DNA of 34,551 nt from the NCBI GenBank assembly GCA_045642485.1, contig JAZUIV010000050.1:1-34551 (forward strand), read 5' to 3'. The notes under the pieces were generated by a model. It was not told the DNA's origin. It ran no database searches and saw only the letters and a program-made list of their open reading frames with translations. The position numbers and the translations under genes were made by a program. This DNA is from Cacconaster sp045642485 (GTDB lineage: Bacteria > Bacteroidota > Bacteroidia > Bacteroidales > UBA932). The number at the start of each line of letters is the position of its first letter. Within the stretch, counting starts at the first letter, position 1. This document shows positions 16,102 through 25,525 of this stretch, one piece after another.

Positions 16102-17324
16102 TTCAATATCTTCTTGAAATCATACTCGGAGGGATCGGGCACAAAGCTCTTTGCGGCCTGATAGTCCTCAGGAGTGATGAAATGGCAGATGTTGTTGAAA
16201 TAGTTCTGAGCGGTGCCGCCGTCGATGTTGACTCTACGGGGTGGAATCTTACCTTCTTCATTCTGCAGGTCGTGCAGGTAGAGAGGATGTGCGGAACCCT
16301 CGGAATCGACATAGACCATACAGCCTGTCTCTCCCTTCTTGAAGAGTTCGTAGGCGCCCATTGCAAGTTCGGAGCAATAGGTGAGGTCGAATGCGATTGG
16401 ATCCTGGCAGCGGACGTCATAGCCGATTTCGATGGGACGGGTCTTGACTTTCATCCCAAGTTTCTTGAATTCCTTCTCGAGGATGTCGTTGAAGAGGACG
16501 GCCTTGGAAATCTTGCCAAGTTCGGGGTGTCCGTGCTCGTCGTATGTCATATTGACTCCCGTGCCCTTGAGATCTTCAGGGTCAAGGTCGTGGAAAACGC
16601 CTTCCGCAACTACTACAGTACCGTAAGGGATGCCGAGAATCGAGCGTTTCACAATAGCCGAGATTGTGAGTTTGATAATCTTGTCTATGCTTATCCTGGT
16701 CTTGTTGAACATTTCGGGGATAATGGTCATAGGGCAATGGGTGGCCTCGCCAATTCCAAGGGCAAGGTGGCCTGCACTGCGGCCCATAGCGGAAATCAGA
16801 AGCCAGTTGCCTGAAGTGCGGGCATCCTCGTAAGCGGTACGCGCGATATGAGCGCCTTCATCCTTAGCCGAATTGAACCCGAAAGTGGGAGCGTTCTGAG
16901 GAAGAGGAAGGTCGTTGTCGATTGTCTTGGGAACGTGGATATTGCGGATGGGATATTTCTTGCTTTCCAGGAATTTGGCAATCCTGTTGGCAGTTGACGC
17001 CGTGTCATCTCCGCCGACGGTGACAAGAAGCTTGATGTTGTTGCTCTGGAAGAGTTCGAGATTGAAATTCTCCTCAAAGTCCTTGTCCGTAGGTTTGAAA
17101 CGGCTCATCATCAGATAAGAGCCGCCCCTGTTGAAGATAGTGTCAGCCTTGAAGAAATCGAGTTCCTCATACTTCGGGGTCTTTGAGAAAAGACCTGAAT
17201 AACCGCCGTGCAGACCGAGGACGCGATATCCTCCTGCAATAAAGGCTTTTGTCAGAGAGCCGACAACTGTGTTCATTCCGGGAGCTGGACCTCCACCTGT
17301 CAAAATGATGATTGAATCTTTCAT
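16095..17324 (-). CDS. pfp: Pyrophosphate-type 6-phosphofructokinase
   Basis: A 409-residue group II phosphofructokinase. Motifs: TGGGPAPGMN (9-18), VGGDDTAS (GGDD 104-107), PKTIDND (132-138), FGFNSAKDE, AMGRSAGHLALGIG, and PEMF. The Asp after GGD in GGDD and the Lys in PKTIDND are the residues that mark PPi-dependent enzymes, ATP-dependent ones having GGDG and PGTIDND. It interconverts fructose-6-phosphate and fructose-1,6-bisphosphate, reversibly with PPi. First gene of a four-gene minus-strand operon; the ATG lies 78 bp from the divergent ligA start. Confidence 0.94.
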   Translation of the reverse strand: MKDSIIILTGGGPAPGMNTVVGSLTKAFIAGGYRVLGLHGGYSGLFSKTPKYEELDFFKADTIFNRGGSYLMMSRFKPTDKDFEENFNLELFQSNNIKLLVTVGGDDTASTANRIAKFLESKKYPIRNIHVPKTIDNDLPLPQNAPTFGFNSAKDEGAHIARTAYEDARTSGNWLLISAMGRSAGHLALGIGEATHCPMTIIPEMFNKTRISIDKIIKLTISAIVKRSILGIPYGTVVVAEGVFHDLDPEDLKGTGVNMTYDEHGHPELGKISKAVLFNDILEKEFKKLGMKVKTRPIEIGYDVRCQDPIAFDLTYCSELAMGAYELFKKGETGCMVYVDSEGSAHPLYLHDLQNEEGKIPPRRVNIDGGTAQNYFNNICHFITPEDYQAAKSFVPDPSEYDFKKILNW

Positions 17325-17385
17325 ATTTGTTTTAATTAGGGTTTTCTTCAGACCGTAAAATTACGATTTTTTGATAAAATATAGT

Positions 17386-17393
17386 TAAATTTG
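17386..17393 (+). promoter_or_regulatory. Candidate -7 box for ligA and the long operon
   Basis: TAAATTTG is an exact TAnnTTTG match ending only nine bases before the ligA ATG at 17403. A transcript starting the usual few bases downstream would have almost no leader. No good -33 TTTG is at 19-21 bases; instead TTACGATTTT (17361-17370) occupies about that place, as it also does before the DUF349 gene. Confidence 0.5.
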
Positions 17394-17402
17394 CGGTTTA
17401 AG

Positions 17403-19433
17403 ATGGCTAAAATTTCAAAAATAAAAGCAAAGGAAAGAATCGGATTCCTGAGGGAGGAACTTGAGCGGCACAATCACAACTATTATGTCCTCAACAACCC
17501 CACCATAAGCGATTTCGAATTCGACTTGCTTATGGGTGAACTTCAAGGACTTGAGAGGATGTTCCCGGACCTGGCGACCGCAGACTCCCCCACCGCTCAC
17601 GTCGGAAGCGATCTGGAACAGCCCCACGGAGGGGAAAACGCCCGTTTCCTCCAGGTGGCTCACAAATACCCGATGCTCTCACTGGGCAACACCTACAACA
17701 TCGGCGAAATGGAGGAATTCGACGCAAGAATAGCCAGAAGCGTCTCCTCCCCATACAGCTTCAGTTGCGAACTCAAATTCGACGGAACAGCCATCTGCCT
17801 GACCTACCGGAACGGCAGGCTTCTGCGGGCTCTTACCAGAGGAGACGGCGCAAAGGGAGACGACGTCACCCGCAATGTGGTCAACATCCCGGCAATACCG
17901 CGTCAGCTGAAAGGGTCAGGATACCCTGTGGAATTCGAAATCAGGGGTGAGATTTATATGCCGTTCGACGCATTCGAACGGAACAGTGCCGAACGCATTG
18001 ACAACGGGGACGAACCGTTCGCAAACCCGAGGAATGCGGCGTCAGGCTCACTCAAGCTCCAGAACCCCGAAGAGATGAAAACCAGAGGACTGGACTGCGT
18101 GCTATACCATATCCTGGGAGAGGATCTCCCCTTCAGAAGCCACACCGAAGCGATTCAAGCGGCCGCATCCTGGGGATTGCCGGTCTCCGAATACAGCCGG
18201 AAAGCCGCAACCATAGATGAGGCCCTCCAATACATCCGGTTCTGGGACACGGAGAGGCACAGCCTCCCCTTCGCAACGGACGGTATAGTCATCAAGGTGG
18301 ATGAACTCGACCTGCAGCGCAGACTCGGAATGACTGCCAAATCCCCCCGCTGGGCCACCGCATACAAATTCAAGCCGGAACAGGCTCTCACACAGCTGCA
18401 AAGCATAGATTATCAGGTAGGACGCACCGGTGCCGTCACACCTGTTGCCAACCTTGACCCGGTCCTCCTTTCAGGCACCGTCGTCAAGAGGGCATCCCTG
18501 CACAACAAGGACCAGATGGACCTTCTCGGGATTCACCTCGGCGACTATGTATATGTGGAAAAAGGGGGCGAAATAATACCCAAAATCACCGCAGTGGAGA
18601 TAAGCCGCAGACCGGCGGATGCCGTTCCCGCCGCTTTTCCGGAAGTATGCCCCGACTGTGGAACCTCTCTGGTGCGGGACGAAAGCCAGGCGAAGCATTA
18701 CTGCCCGAACATCAGCACCTGCCCCACACAGATAAAAGGCAGGCTGATTCATTTCGCAAGCCGGAAAGCGATGGACATACGGGCAGGCGACGCAACGGTG
18801 GAGGCTCTGTATGACAAAGGCTACCTGAGGGATCTGCCGGATTTCTACAAGCTGACCAAAGAGCGGCTGATGACCCTGGACGGCTGGCAGGACAAATCCA
18901 GCGAAAATATGCTCGAAAGCATAGACAAGAGTCGCAACGTACCCTTCGGAAGAGTGCTCTACGCATTGGGAATCAGGCATATAGGACAAGCGAACGCCAC
19001 TATGCTGGCATCACATTTCGGCTCCATAGAGAACCTTATGTCCGCCACTAAGGAGGAACTGCTCCAGATAGATGAAATAGGAGAAGTGATGGCCGACTCC
19101 CTGCTTGGCTATTTCGCCGGCGGGAGCGGAAGGGATACCGTCGAGGCTCTTCGCAACGAAGGCTTGAAGATGAGCGAATCCGATGAGAAAGTTAAACTTT
19201 CCGACAGACTTGAGGGGAAGGTGATTGTCATTTCCGGGAACTTCTCCATCTCAAGGGAAGAGATGAAGGGTTTGATAGAGGCACACGGAGGGAAGAACTC
19301 CGGTTCAGTCAGCGGCAGGACATCCTACCTGCTGGCTGGGGAAAAAGCAGGAGCGGAGAAACTGAAGAAGGCCGAAAACCTGGGTATAACGGTGATTTCA
19401 GAGGAAGAACTTTATAAATTGATAGAAGGCTGA
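17403..19433 (+). CDS. ligA: NAD-dependent DNA ligase
   Basis: A 676-residue replicative ligase. Order of domains: Ia (HNHNYYVLNNPTISDFEFD), adenylation domain with active-site lysine in KFDG (K125-G128), OB fold (GRTGAVTPVANLDPVLLSGTVVKRASLHN), zinc finger C416-C419-C434-C440, helix-hairpin-helix region (LYALGIRHIGQANATMLASHFGS) and a C-terminal BRCT domain (LEGKVIVISGNF onward). All key residues appear present and the length is standard. ATG 17403 is chosen; an in-frame TTG at 17391 is part of the -7 box. It seals nicks in replication and repair. Its TGA overlaps the next ATG by one base (TGATG). Confidence 0.97.
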   Translation: MAKISKIKAKERIGFLREELERHNHNYYVLNNPTISDFEFDLLMGELQGLERMFPDLATADSPTAHVGSDLEQPHGGENARFLQVAHKYPMLSLGNTYNIGEMEEFDARIARSVSSPYSFSCELKFDGTAICLTYRNGRLLRALTRGDGAKGDDVTRNVVNIPAIPRQLKGSGYPVEFEIRGEIYMPFDAFERNSAERIDNGDEPFANPRNAASGSLKLQNPEEMKTRGLDCVLYHILGEDLPFRSHTEAIQAAASWGLPVSEYSRKAATIDEALQYIRFWDTERHSLPFATDGIVIKVDELDLQRRLGMTAKSPRWATAYKFKPEQALTQLQSIDYQVGRTGAVTPVANLDPVLLSGTVVKRASLHNKDQMDLLGIHLGDYVYVEKGGEIIPKITAVEISRRPADAVPAAFPEVCPDCGTSLVRDESQAKHYCPNISTCPTQIKGRLIHFASRKAMDIRAGDATVEALYDKGYLRDLPDFYKLTKERLMTLDGWQDKSSENMLESIDKSRNVPFGRVLYALGIRHIGQANATMLASHFGSIENLMSATKEELLQIDEIGEVMADSLLGYFAGGSGRDTVEALRNEGLKMSESDEKVKLSDRLEGKVIVISGNFSISREEMKGLIEAHGGKNSGSVSGRTSYLLAGEKAGAEKLKKAENLGITVISEEELYKLIEG

Positions 19434-21664
19434 TGTTTACTGACGAAGATTATAAACTGATATACCGCGAAGCGGATGCCTTGAAGGAGGTGGCCCGCAA
19501 ACGGTGTGCTGACGAAGAACAGTACCAGCTTGTGCTTAAGGCTTTCGATTTTGCCAACGAAGCGCACAAGGATGTCCGGCGCCGTTCCGGAGAACCCTAC
19601 ATCCTGCACCCCATTGCAGTTGCAAAAATCGTGGTGAGTGAAATAGGGCTGGGATGCAAATCCATCTGCGCCGCGCTGCTCCACGACGTGGTGGAGGACA
19701 CCGACTACACCGTGGAGGACATTCAGCGTCTTTTCGGAGAGAAAATAGCCACTCTGGTTGAGGGACTCACCAAAATCAAGACAGCCCTGGACAACGACAA
19801 CAAGAGCGGGAAGCCCAGCCTCCAGGCTGAAAACTCAAAGAGGATTCTCCTGACACTCAACGAAGATGTCAGAATAGTCCTCATCAAACTCGCCGACCGT
19901 CTCCACAATGTCCGCACAATTCAGTTTATGCCTGAATACAAGAGGGATAAAATTCTCAGCGAGACAATGTACATCTTCATTCCCCTCGCCCACAGGCTCG
20001 GCCTTTACAGCATCAAGTCGGAGATGGAAAACATCTGGCTGCAATATCGCGAGCCGGAGGCCTACAGGCAGATTGAGCAGAGGTTGGACAGGATAATGAG
20101 CGAAAGGTCCGAATCAATCGACACATTCATCACCCCCATACAGGAAGAACTCGACAAGGCCGGCTACAGGTACAAGATTCTGAAGAGGCTCAAGACCCCG
20201 TATTCGATATGGAGGAAAATGCGCACAAAAGATGTCCCGTTCGAACAGATTTTCGACATCTATGCAGTCAGGATTATCTTCGAGCCACTGGAGAACCATT
20301 CGGAACAGGAGCAGTGCTGGTACATCTTCTCTATGATCACAAGTCTGTACCGCTACAAGCAGGACAGAATAAGAGACTGGCTCAAATCCCCCAAGACAAA
20401 CGGATATGAAGCCCTGCATCTCACGGTTATGGGGCCCGGCGGAAACTGGGTCGAGATACAGATCCGAAGTGAAAGGATGAACTCCATTGCAGAGCGTGGA
20501 ATAGCGGCACACTGGCTCTACAAGCAGGAAGGATATGTGAGTGAGGATGAAAGCGAAATCGACAGATGGCTCCAGAAAGTGCGTCAGGTACTTGAAAATC
20601 CGGACGCAAATGCTCTTCAGTTCCTGGATGACTTCCATAAAGAACTGTTTGTAAACGATATCTTCATATTTACACCTAAAGGCGAAGCGCGGCGCCTGCC
20701 CGTCGGTTCAACGGCACTCGATTTCGCATACAACATCCACTCCCAAGTGGGCAACAGGGCCATCGCCGCGAAAGTGAATCAGAAACTGCTGCCCCTCTCC
20801 TATCAGCTCCGCAACGGCGACCAGGTGGAAATCATTACGACGGAGAAAGGTCAGCCCAAACGCGAATGGTTGGAATTCCTCAAGACTACAAAGGCTCGCA
20901 ACGCCCTGCTCGACGCTCTGAAGAGCCAATCGGCGGAAGTCACCAGACAGCAGGGTATGAACCTGCTGCACAGTAAACTTGAAGAGCGAGGGATAGTCGA
21001 CCAGAGCCGCGTGGTGAAGAAACTGATTGACTATTACGGCATCAAAGGGGGGAAATATGACTTGTATGCCAGGATAGGACTTGGTATCATAGACCTTTCC
21101 GACCTCGACACAGTTCTGAAGACAAACGCCGAGAAACGCAGTGTCCAGATGTGGGGAGTGAAACTGCTCAGTCCTCTGATCAATCTTGGCAAAATTTCCC
21201 GCGATAAGGAGTACCTGCTTCAGGAGGACATAGACAAGGGGACCATATCGTTCAAGATAGCAGAATGCTGTTCGCCCATTCCGGGAGACAGCGTGGTGGC
21301 CTTCATTGCAGACGACGGCACGGTGACCATTCACAAGAAAAGCTGTCCAGAGGCGAATACTCTTGCGTCCAAGGAGGGAGACAAGATTGTCCCCGCCAGA
21401 TGGAGCAAGCACTTCATAATGTCATATCTGGCAAGAATTTCGCTTAACGGAATCGACCGCGTGGGCATCATCAACGAAATCACCCGTGTGATATCGCTCG
21501 TACTGGGAGTGAATATGAGGAAAATCCTCATTGAAAGCCACGACGGCATATTCGAAGGGAACATCGAACTTTACGTTCACAATACGGATGACCTCGACAG
21601 CCTCATCAAGTCGCTTGGCAAAATCAAGGGGATGGAGAGCGTCAAACGCATCGAAACAGTATGA
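19433..21664 (+). CDS. Bifunctional (p)ppGpp synthetase/hydrolase (RelA/SpoT homologue)
   Basis: A 743-residue Rsh protein controlling the stringent response. The hydrolase domain has LLHDVVEDTDYT (H84, D85) and LIKLADRLHNVRT. The synthetase domain has RLKTPYSIWRKM, DIYAVRII, GYEALHLTVMGPG, WVEIQIRSERMNSIAERGIAAHW. Then come a TGS domain (DIFIFTPKGEARRLPVGSTALDFAYNIH), a zinc-finger/CC region (IAECCSPIPGDSVVAF) and a C-terminal ACT domain (VGIINEITRVI). Both active sites look intact, so it likely makes and degrades the alarmone. It lies directly behind ligA with a one-base overlap and six bases before the Ig-like lipoprotein gene. Confidence 0.95.
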   Translation: MFTDEDYKLIYREADALKEVARKRCADEEQYQLVLKAFDFANEAHKDVRRRSGEPYILHPIAVAKIVVSEIGLGCKSICAALLHDVVEDTDYTVEDIQRLFGEKIATLVEGLTKIKTALDNDNKSGKPSLQAENSKRILLTLNEDVRIVLIKLADRLHNVRTIQFMPEYKRDKILSETMYIFIPLAHRLGLYSIKSEMENIWLQYREPEAYRQIEQRLDRIMSERSESIDTFITPIQEELDKAGYRYKILKRLKTPYSIWRKMRTKDVPFEQIFDIYAVRIIFEPLENHSEQEQCWYIFSMITSLYRYKQDRIRDWLKSPKTNGYEALHLTVMGPGGNWVEIQIRSERMNSIAERGIAAHWLYKQEGYVSEDESEIDRWLQKVRQVLENPDANALQFLDDFHKELFVNDIFIFTPKGEARRLPVGSTALDFAYNIHSQVGNRAIAAKVNQKLLPLSYQLRNGDQVEIITTEKGQPKREWLEFLKTTKARNALLDALKSQSAEVTRQQGMNLLHSKLEERGIVDQSRVVKKLIDYYGIKGGKYDLYARIGLGIIDLSDLDTVLKTNAEKRSVQMWGVKLLSPLINLGKISRDKEYLLQEDIDKGTISFKIAECCSPIPGDSVVAFIADDGTVTIHKKSCPEANTLASKEGDKIVPARWSKHFIMSYLARISLNGIDRVGIINEITRVISLVLGVNMRKILIESHDGIFEGNIELYVHNTDDLDSLIKSLGKIKGMESVKRIETV

Positions 21665-21670
21665 CAGATT

Positions 21671-23518
21671 ATGAAACGTAGCATAACAGCGGCGTCAGCC
21701 ATTTTTCTTTTTGCAGCCTGCTGCATCCTGAGCCGGTCGTGCGCCAATACCACCACACCTCCGCAGGGAGGTCCGAAAGACACGATACCACCGGTACTGC
21801 TCCAGGCCACTCCGCCCGAGAACAGCACCAATGTGCCGACATTCGGCTCCAAAATCCTGCTTCTTTTCGACGAATACACTGTTGTTAAGAGTGCCACGGG
21901 GATAGTTCTCTCCCCTCCCACAAAAAGACGCCCTGTAGCGAAAATCAAGGGGAAGAACATTGTGGTGTCTTTTCCCGACACTCTCAGGGAGAACCAGACA
22001 TATACGATAGATTTCGGGCAGGCACTCGCTGACAACAACGAAGGCAACCTCGCTCCCAGATACGTATATGCATTTTCGACCGGAGACGTTGTCGACTCGC
22101 TTTATCTGACCGGTTCTCTGATGGACAGCCAGACTCTCAAGCCCGTAAAGGATGCCTTGGTGGCTATCTATTCCGATCTTTCCGACTCAGCCTGCTTCAA
22201 AACCATTCCGGATGCCGTGACAAAGACAGACGACTGGGGATTCTTCTCCATCAGGAACATAAGGCCCGACTCCTTCAGGGTCTATGCATTCACGGATGGG
22301 GACGGCAATTACAAATACGATCCTGATGCCGACCAGGTGGCATTCTTCGACTCCATATTCATCCCCTCAGCCGTTGTCAAAGATTCCAATACCGTCTTCG
22401 AATTCAGGTCCTTCAGTATGAAGGACACTCTCAAGTGCAAGGCCAGGAAATCAATGATAAACCTTCTGATGTTCAAAGAGTTGCAAAGCATACAGTATCT
22501 CCAGAACAGCGGGCGCAAAACCGAGAAGAGCGGATTCCTCAAGTTCAGTGCAGCGGACGTGCAGATCAACACCCTCAAATTTATGGGAATCGATTCATCT
22601 GCAGTCATCATCCAGTACAGCCCGTTACGGGACAGCATCGACTTCTGGATAAACGTGGACTACAAGCTGGAGGACAGCCTGATGATAAAGTTGAATTATA
22701 TGAAGACTGATTCAACCGGAGCGCTCGCACCGTATGACGAAAACCTTTCCCTGGCCGTTATGCAGCAACCCCAGGCGGCGGCATCACTTCAGGCAGGCAA
22801 CCGCAATGCCGGCAAGGACAAGGATGGAGAGAGGAAGAAACAGGGCAAACCGTTGAAAGACACCGTATTCAACATCAAAGAGACTGTCGCCAACGAGACC
22901 GTGGAAGACGAAGGATTCTACATCGAGTCAGACCTGCCAATCATAAATGTAATCACTGATTCCATCAAATTCACGGAGACCAACCCCAAAGGACAGGTGT
23001 CAGAGAAAAAATACAGATTCTGGCAGGACAGCCTGTTCGTGCGGAGATACCATTTCCTTCCGAGCGAAAAAATCACGAAGGGATATGACTATACGGTGAC
23101 CTTCCCGCAAGGGACCTTCACCAACCTTGACCGCCTCCCCAATGCCCTGAAAGAAGTCAAGTTCAAGATTCCCCAGGATGAGAACCTATGCAGCATCACC
23201 CTGAACCTCAAGGATGTCAAGGGAAATTTCATTGTCGAGTTGGTTGACGAGAAGGGGTCCAATGTCCTGAGAAAATTCCTCATATCCGAGGACAAGGACG
23301 TGAAAATCCCCTATCTGAAAGCCGGGAAGTATATGGTCAGGCTGACCAGGGATTCCAACGGGAACGGTCTGGCTGATACAGGTAATCTGCTCAAGAGAAA
23401 GCAGCCTGAGATTGCAAAGTTCTACTCGAAAGGAGACAAGCCCGACAGCCAGATACTGGTGCTGGAGGAAGGATTTGACTTGGATCAGGAAATTAACGTT
23501 AAAAGTGTCTTTGAATGA
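21671..23518 (+). CDS. Ig-like (SbsA-type) domain lipoprotein
   Basis: A 615-residue surface or periplasmic lipoprotein: signal segment, then SRSCANTTTPPQGGPKDTIPP, the hallmark start of a Bacteroidota family with an N-terminal bacterial Ig-like domain (Big_5/SbsA; FDEYTVVKSATGIVLSPP to YAFSTGD). A middle part resembles a carboxypeptidase-regulatory-like sandwich (LTGSLMDSQTLKPVKDALVAIYSD...). A low-complexity Lys/Gln-rich linker (about residues 365-395) separates the C-terminal beta-rich half. Its role is not known; homologues are usually annotated only by domain. Its TGA overlaps the PorT-like gene (ATGA), and linkage with an outer-membrane barrel suggests an envelope function. Confidence 0.85.
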   Translation: MKRSITAASAIFLFAACCILSRSCANTTTPPQGGPKDTIPPVLLQATPPENSTNVPTFGSKILLLFDEYTVVKSATGIVLSPPTKRRPVAKIKGKNIVVSFPDTLRENQTYTIDFGQALADNNEGNLAPRYVYAFSTGDVVDSLYLTGSLMDSQTLKPVKDALVAIYSDLSDSACFKTIPDAVTKTDDWGFFSIRNIRPDSFRVYAFTDGDGNYKYDPDADQVAFFDSIFIPSAVVKDSNTVFEFRSFSMKDTLKCKARKSMINLLMFKELQSIQYLQNSGRKTEKSGFLKFSAADVQINTLKFMGIDSSAVIIQYSPLRDSIDFWINVDYKLEDSLMIKLNYMKTDSTGALAPYDENLSLAVMQQPQAAASLQAGNRNAGKDKDGERKKQGKPLKDTVFNIKETVANETVEDEGFYIESDLPIINVITDSIKFTETNPKGQVSEKKYRFWQDSLFVRRYHFLPSEKITKGYDYTVTFPQGTFTNLDRLPNALKEVKFKIPQDENLCSITLNLKDVKGNFIVELVDEKGSNVLRKFLISEDKDVKIPYLKAGKYMVRLTRDSNGNGLADTGNLLKRKQPEIAKFYSKGDKPDSQILVLEEGFDLDQEINVKSVFE

Positions 23519-24222
23519 ACCGATTGATTTCGCATATCGTCATCACGCTGATATTGATGGCCGCGGGGCCTCTGGTCCTGGCCCAGGATTACTCCTTTAT
23601 GAGCAATCCTCCCGATGACTTCAGATATCTCGACACCACCCCTCAGAAAAGAAGGTTCTTCAACGAGCATATGATAGGCGTCAAATACGGCGTCAATATG
23701 AGCAACGTAAGAGCCACACCTAACATAAAGCAGGTCAGCAAACTGACCTACAACAACATCACCGTTAACTACACATTCTATCACGTCCTTTGGGACAGAA
23801 TGGCCAATTTCGGTCTCCAGTTAGGAGCCAAATACGGCTATGAAGGCTATACTTCTGAATATGAGGAATACGGTGAAACCTGCAAGATTCTTGAATTCCC
23901 GGTGCTGTCGCAGTTCCATCTCAATTTCTCCTCTTTCAGAATTCTGGTGGACGTAGGCCCGTACTACGGATACAGGCTCAGCACCGACAAAGAAAGCGGA
24001 TTCGACCAATATGACCAGCGTCACGATTACGGGCTTATAGCCGGAGCGGGGTTCGCCATAGTCCTGCGTCCCATCGAACTGCATCTTGAGGCCTGTTACA
24101 AATTTGCGCTTTCAAGTATGTATCATACCAACAAATTCAGCGACCTTTACTGGCTTTACTGCTATCCGAGCAACATAATGTTTACTCTCGGCATCAATCT
24201 ACACCTGGACAGAAAACATTGA
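23515..24222 (+). CDS. PorT-like outer-membrane beta-barrel protein
   Basis: A 235-residue exported protein with a cleavable signal peptide ending near VLAQDY. The mature part alternates aromatic and polar residues as in a small eight-stranded barrel: MIGVKYGVNMSNVRATP, FGLQLGAKYGYEGYT, FRILVDVGPYYGYRLS, YGLIAGAGFAIVLRPIELHLEACYKFALSSM, NIMFTLGINLHL. This layout matches the PorT / outer-membrane beta-barrel family common in Bacteroidota. PorT itself takes part in the type IX secretion system in Porphyromonas, but many paralogues exist and this one cannot be tied to secretion. It overlaps the upstream lipoprotein gene by four bases and ends one base before ispG. Confidence 0.8.
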   Translation: MNRLISHIVITLILMAAGPLVLAQDYSFMSNPPDDFRYLDTTPQKRRFFNEHMIGVKYGVNMSNVRATPNIKQVSKLTYNNITVNYTFYHVLWDRMANFGLQLGAKYGYEGYTSEYEEYGETCKILEFPVLSQFHLNFSSFRILVDVGPYYGYRLSTDKESGFDQYDQRHDYGLIAGAGFAIVLRPIELHLEACYKFALSSMYHTNKFSDLYWLYCYPSNIMFTLGINLHLDRKH

Positions 24223-24223
24223 G

Positions 24224-25525
24224 ATGACTTCAAGAGCGATATCCATCAGAGGAAAGATGACGATGGGAGGAGACTCCCCCATCAGCGTCCAGACAATGTG
24301 CAACACATCCACGGATGACATAGATGCATCCGTCCGCCAATGCCGCAAAGCCTCCGAGGCGGGAGCCGACCTGATAAGGCTCACCACCCAGGGGCTTAAA
24401 CAGGTTGACTCCCTGGGGAAAATCATCGGGATTCTCCGCAATGACGGATTGCAGACCCCGATTGTGGCTGACATCCATTTTCTTGCCGACGCCGCGCTGG
24501 CAGCCGCCAGAGTGGCCGACAAGGTACGCATCAATCCGGGGAACTTCGCAAAGGACCACGGTGTTGCCTGCGAAAAATTCGCCTCGCTTGTCAACATCTG
24601 CAAGGAAGAGGGCACGGCGATAAGAATCGGATTGAACCACGGCTCCCTCGGGGAAAGAATCACCTCCAGATATGGGGACACCCATCTCGGAATGAAGGAG
24701 GCCGTGATGGAGTGGCTGAGGATGTGCATCGATTCAGGATTCTTCAACGTGGCGGTATCTTTGAAATCCAGCAACACTGTTGTGATGGTGGAAGCCTACC
24801 GATTGCTGTACAAGGCTATGCGGGAGGAATTCGGCTTCACTTTTCCCCTTCACGTAGGCCTGACCGAAGCAGGGAACGGTGAAACTGCGCGCATAAAGTC
24901 CGCCGTGGGCATAGGCACCCTGCTCGGGGAAGGCATAGGTGATACGATCCGTGTTTCCCTGACGGAAGACCCGGTCAATGAGATTCCGGCAGGCAGGGCC
25001 ATAATCGCGTCAATCAGAGACGGCTATACCCCGACCGGAAGCCGTCGCTCCGTAGAAGCCGCCGACAGGGAAGATTTCATAATCAAGGCCGCAACACTCT
25101 GGGGTCCTTCCCTGCTTGACCGCAGAATAGACGACTTCAGCCTTGAAGGCTCCACAATCGGAGGCCGATCTCTTTCAGAAAAAGATGCGGAGGAGTTCAA
25201 AGATACGCTTCTGCAAGCCTGCAGACGCAGGTTTACCCAACCTGAGTATATTGCCTGCCCCGGTTGCGGAAGAACTCTTTATGACCTTGAATCCACCTTC
25301 AACGAGGTCAAAAGGAGAACCTCCCATCTTGCGGGAATTAAGATAGCCGTGATGGGGTGTGTGGTCAACGGCCCCGGAGAGATGGCTGACGCCGACTACG
25401 GATATGTGGGAGAAGGGCGCGGACACGTCACGCTATACCGCGGCAAAACTCCTGTATTAAGATATATTCCTCAGGAAGAGGCTATTGACAAACTTTTGGA
25501 ACTAATTGAAAAAGACATAAAATGA
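24224..25525 (+). CDS. ispG: 4-hydroxy-3-methylbut-2-enyl diphosphate synthase
   Basis: A 433-residue enzyme of the MEP isoprenoid pathway, turning MEcPP into HMBPP with a 4Fe-4S cluster. The TIM barrel starts SIRGKMTMGGDSPISVQTMCNTSTDD and includes PIVADIHFLADAAL, VRINPGNF, RIGLNHGSLGERI, and PLHVGLTEAGNG. Cluster ligands are C345 and C348 (CPGCGRT), C379 (GCVVNGPGE) and E386. Bacterial IspG has about 370 residues; Bacteroidota and plant forms carry a large inserted domain and reach about 600. Here the stretch between LTEDPVNEIP and the first cluster Cys is only about 95 residues, so the insert is mostly missing. The TGA overlaps glmM (ATGA). Confidence 0.94.
   Translation: MTSRAISIRGKMTMGGDSPISVQTMCNTSTDDIDASVRQCRKASEAGADLIRLTTQGLKQVDSLGKIIGILRNDGLQTPIVADIHFLADAALAAARVADKVRINPGNFAKDHGVACEKFASLVNICKEEGTAIRIGLNHGSLGERITSRYGDTHLGMKEAVMEWLRMCIDSGFFNVAVSLKSSNTVVMVEAYRLLYKAMREEFGFTFPLHVGLTEAGNGETARIKSAVGIGTLLGEGIGDTIRVSLTEDPVNEIPAGRAIIASIRDGYTPTGSRRSVEAADREDFIIKAATLWGPSLLDRRIDDFSLEGSTIGGRSLSEKDAEEFKDTLLQACRRRFTQPEYIACPGCGRTLYDLESTFNEVKRRTSHLAGIKIAVMGCVVNGPGEMADADYGYVGEGRGHVTLYRGKTPVLRYIPQEEAIDKLLELIEKDIK

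Noticed and set aside
16095..17324. ATP-dependent phosphofructokinase (pfkA)
   Set aside because: GGDD and PKTIDND indicate the PPi-type active site rather than GGDG and PGTIDND.
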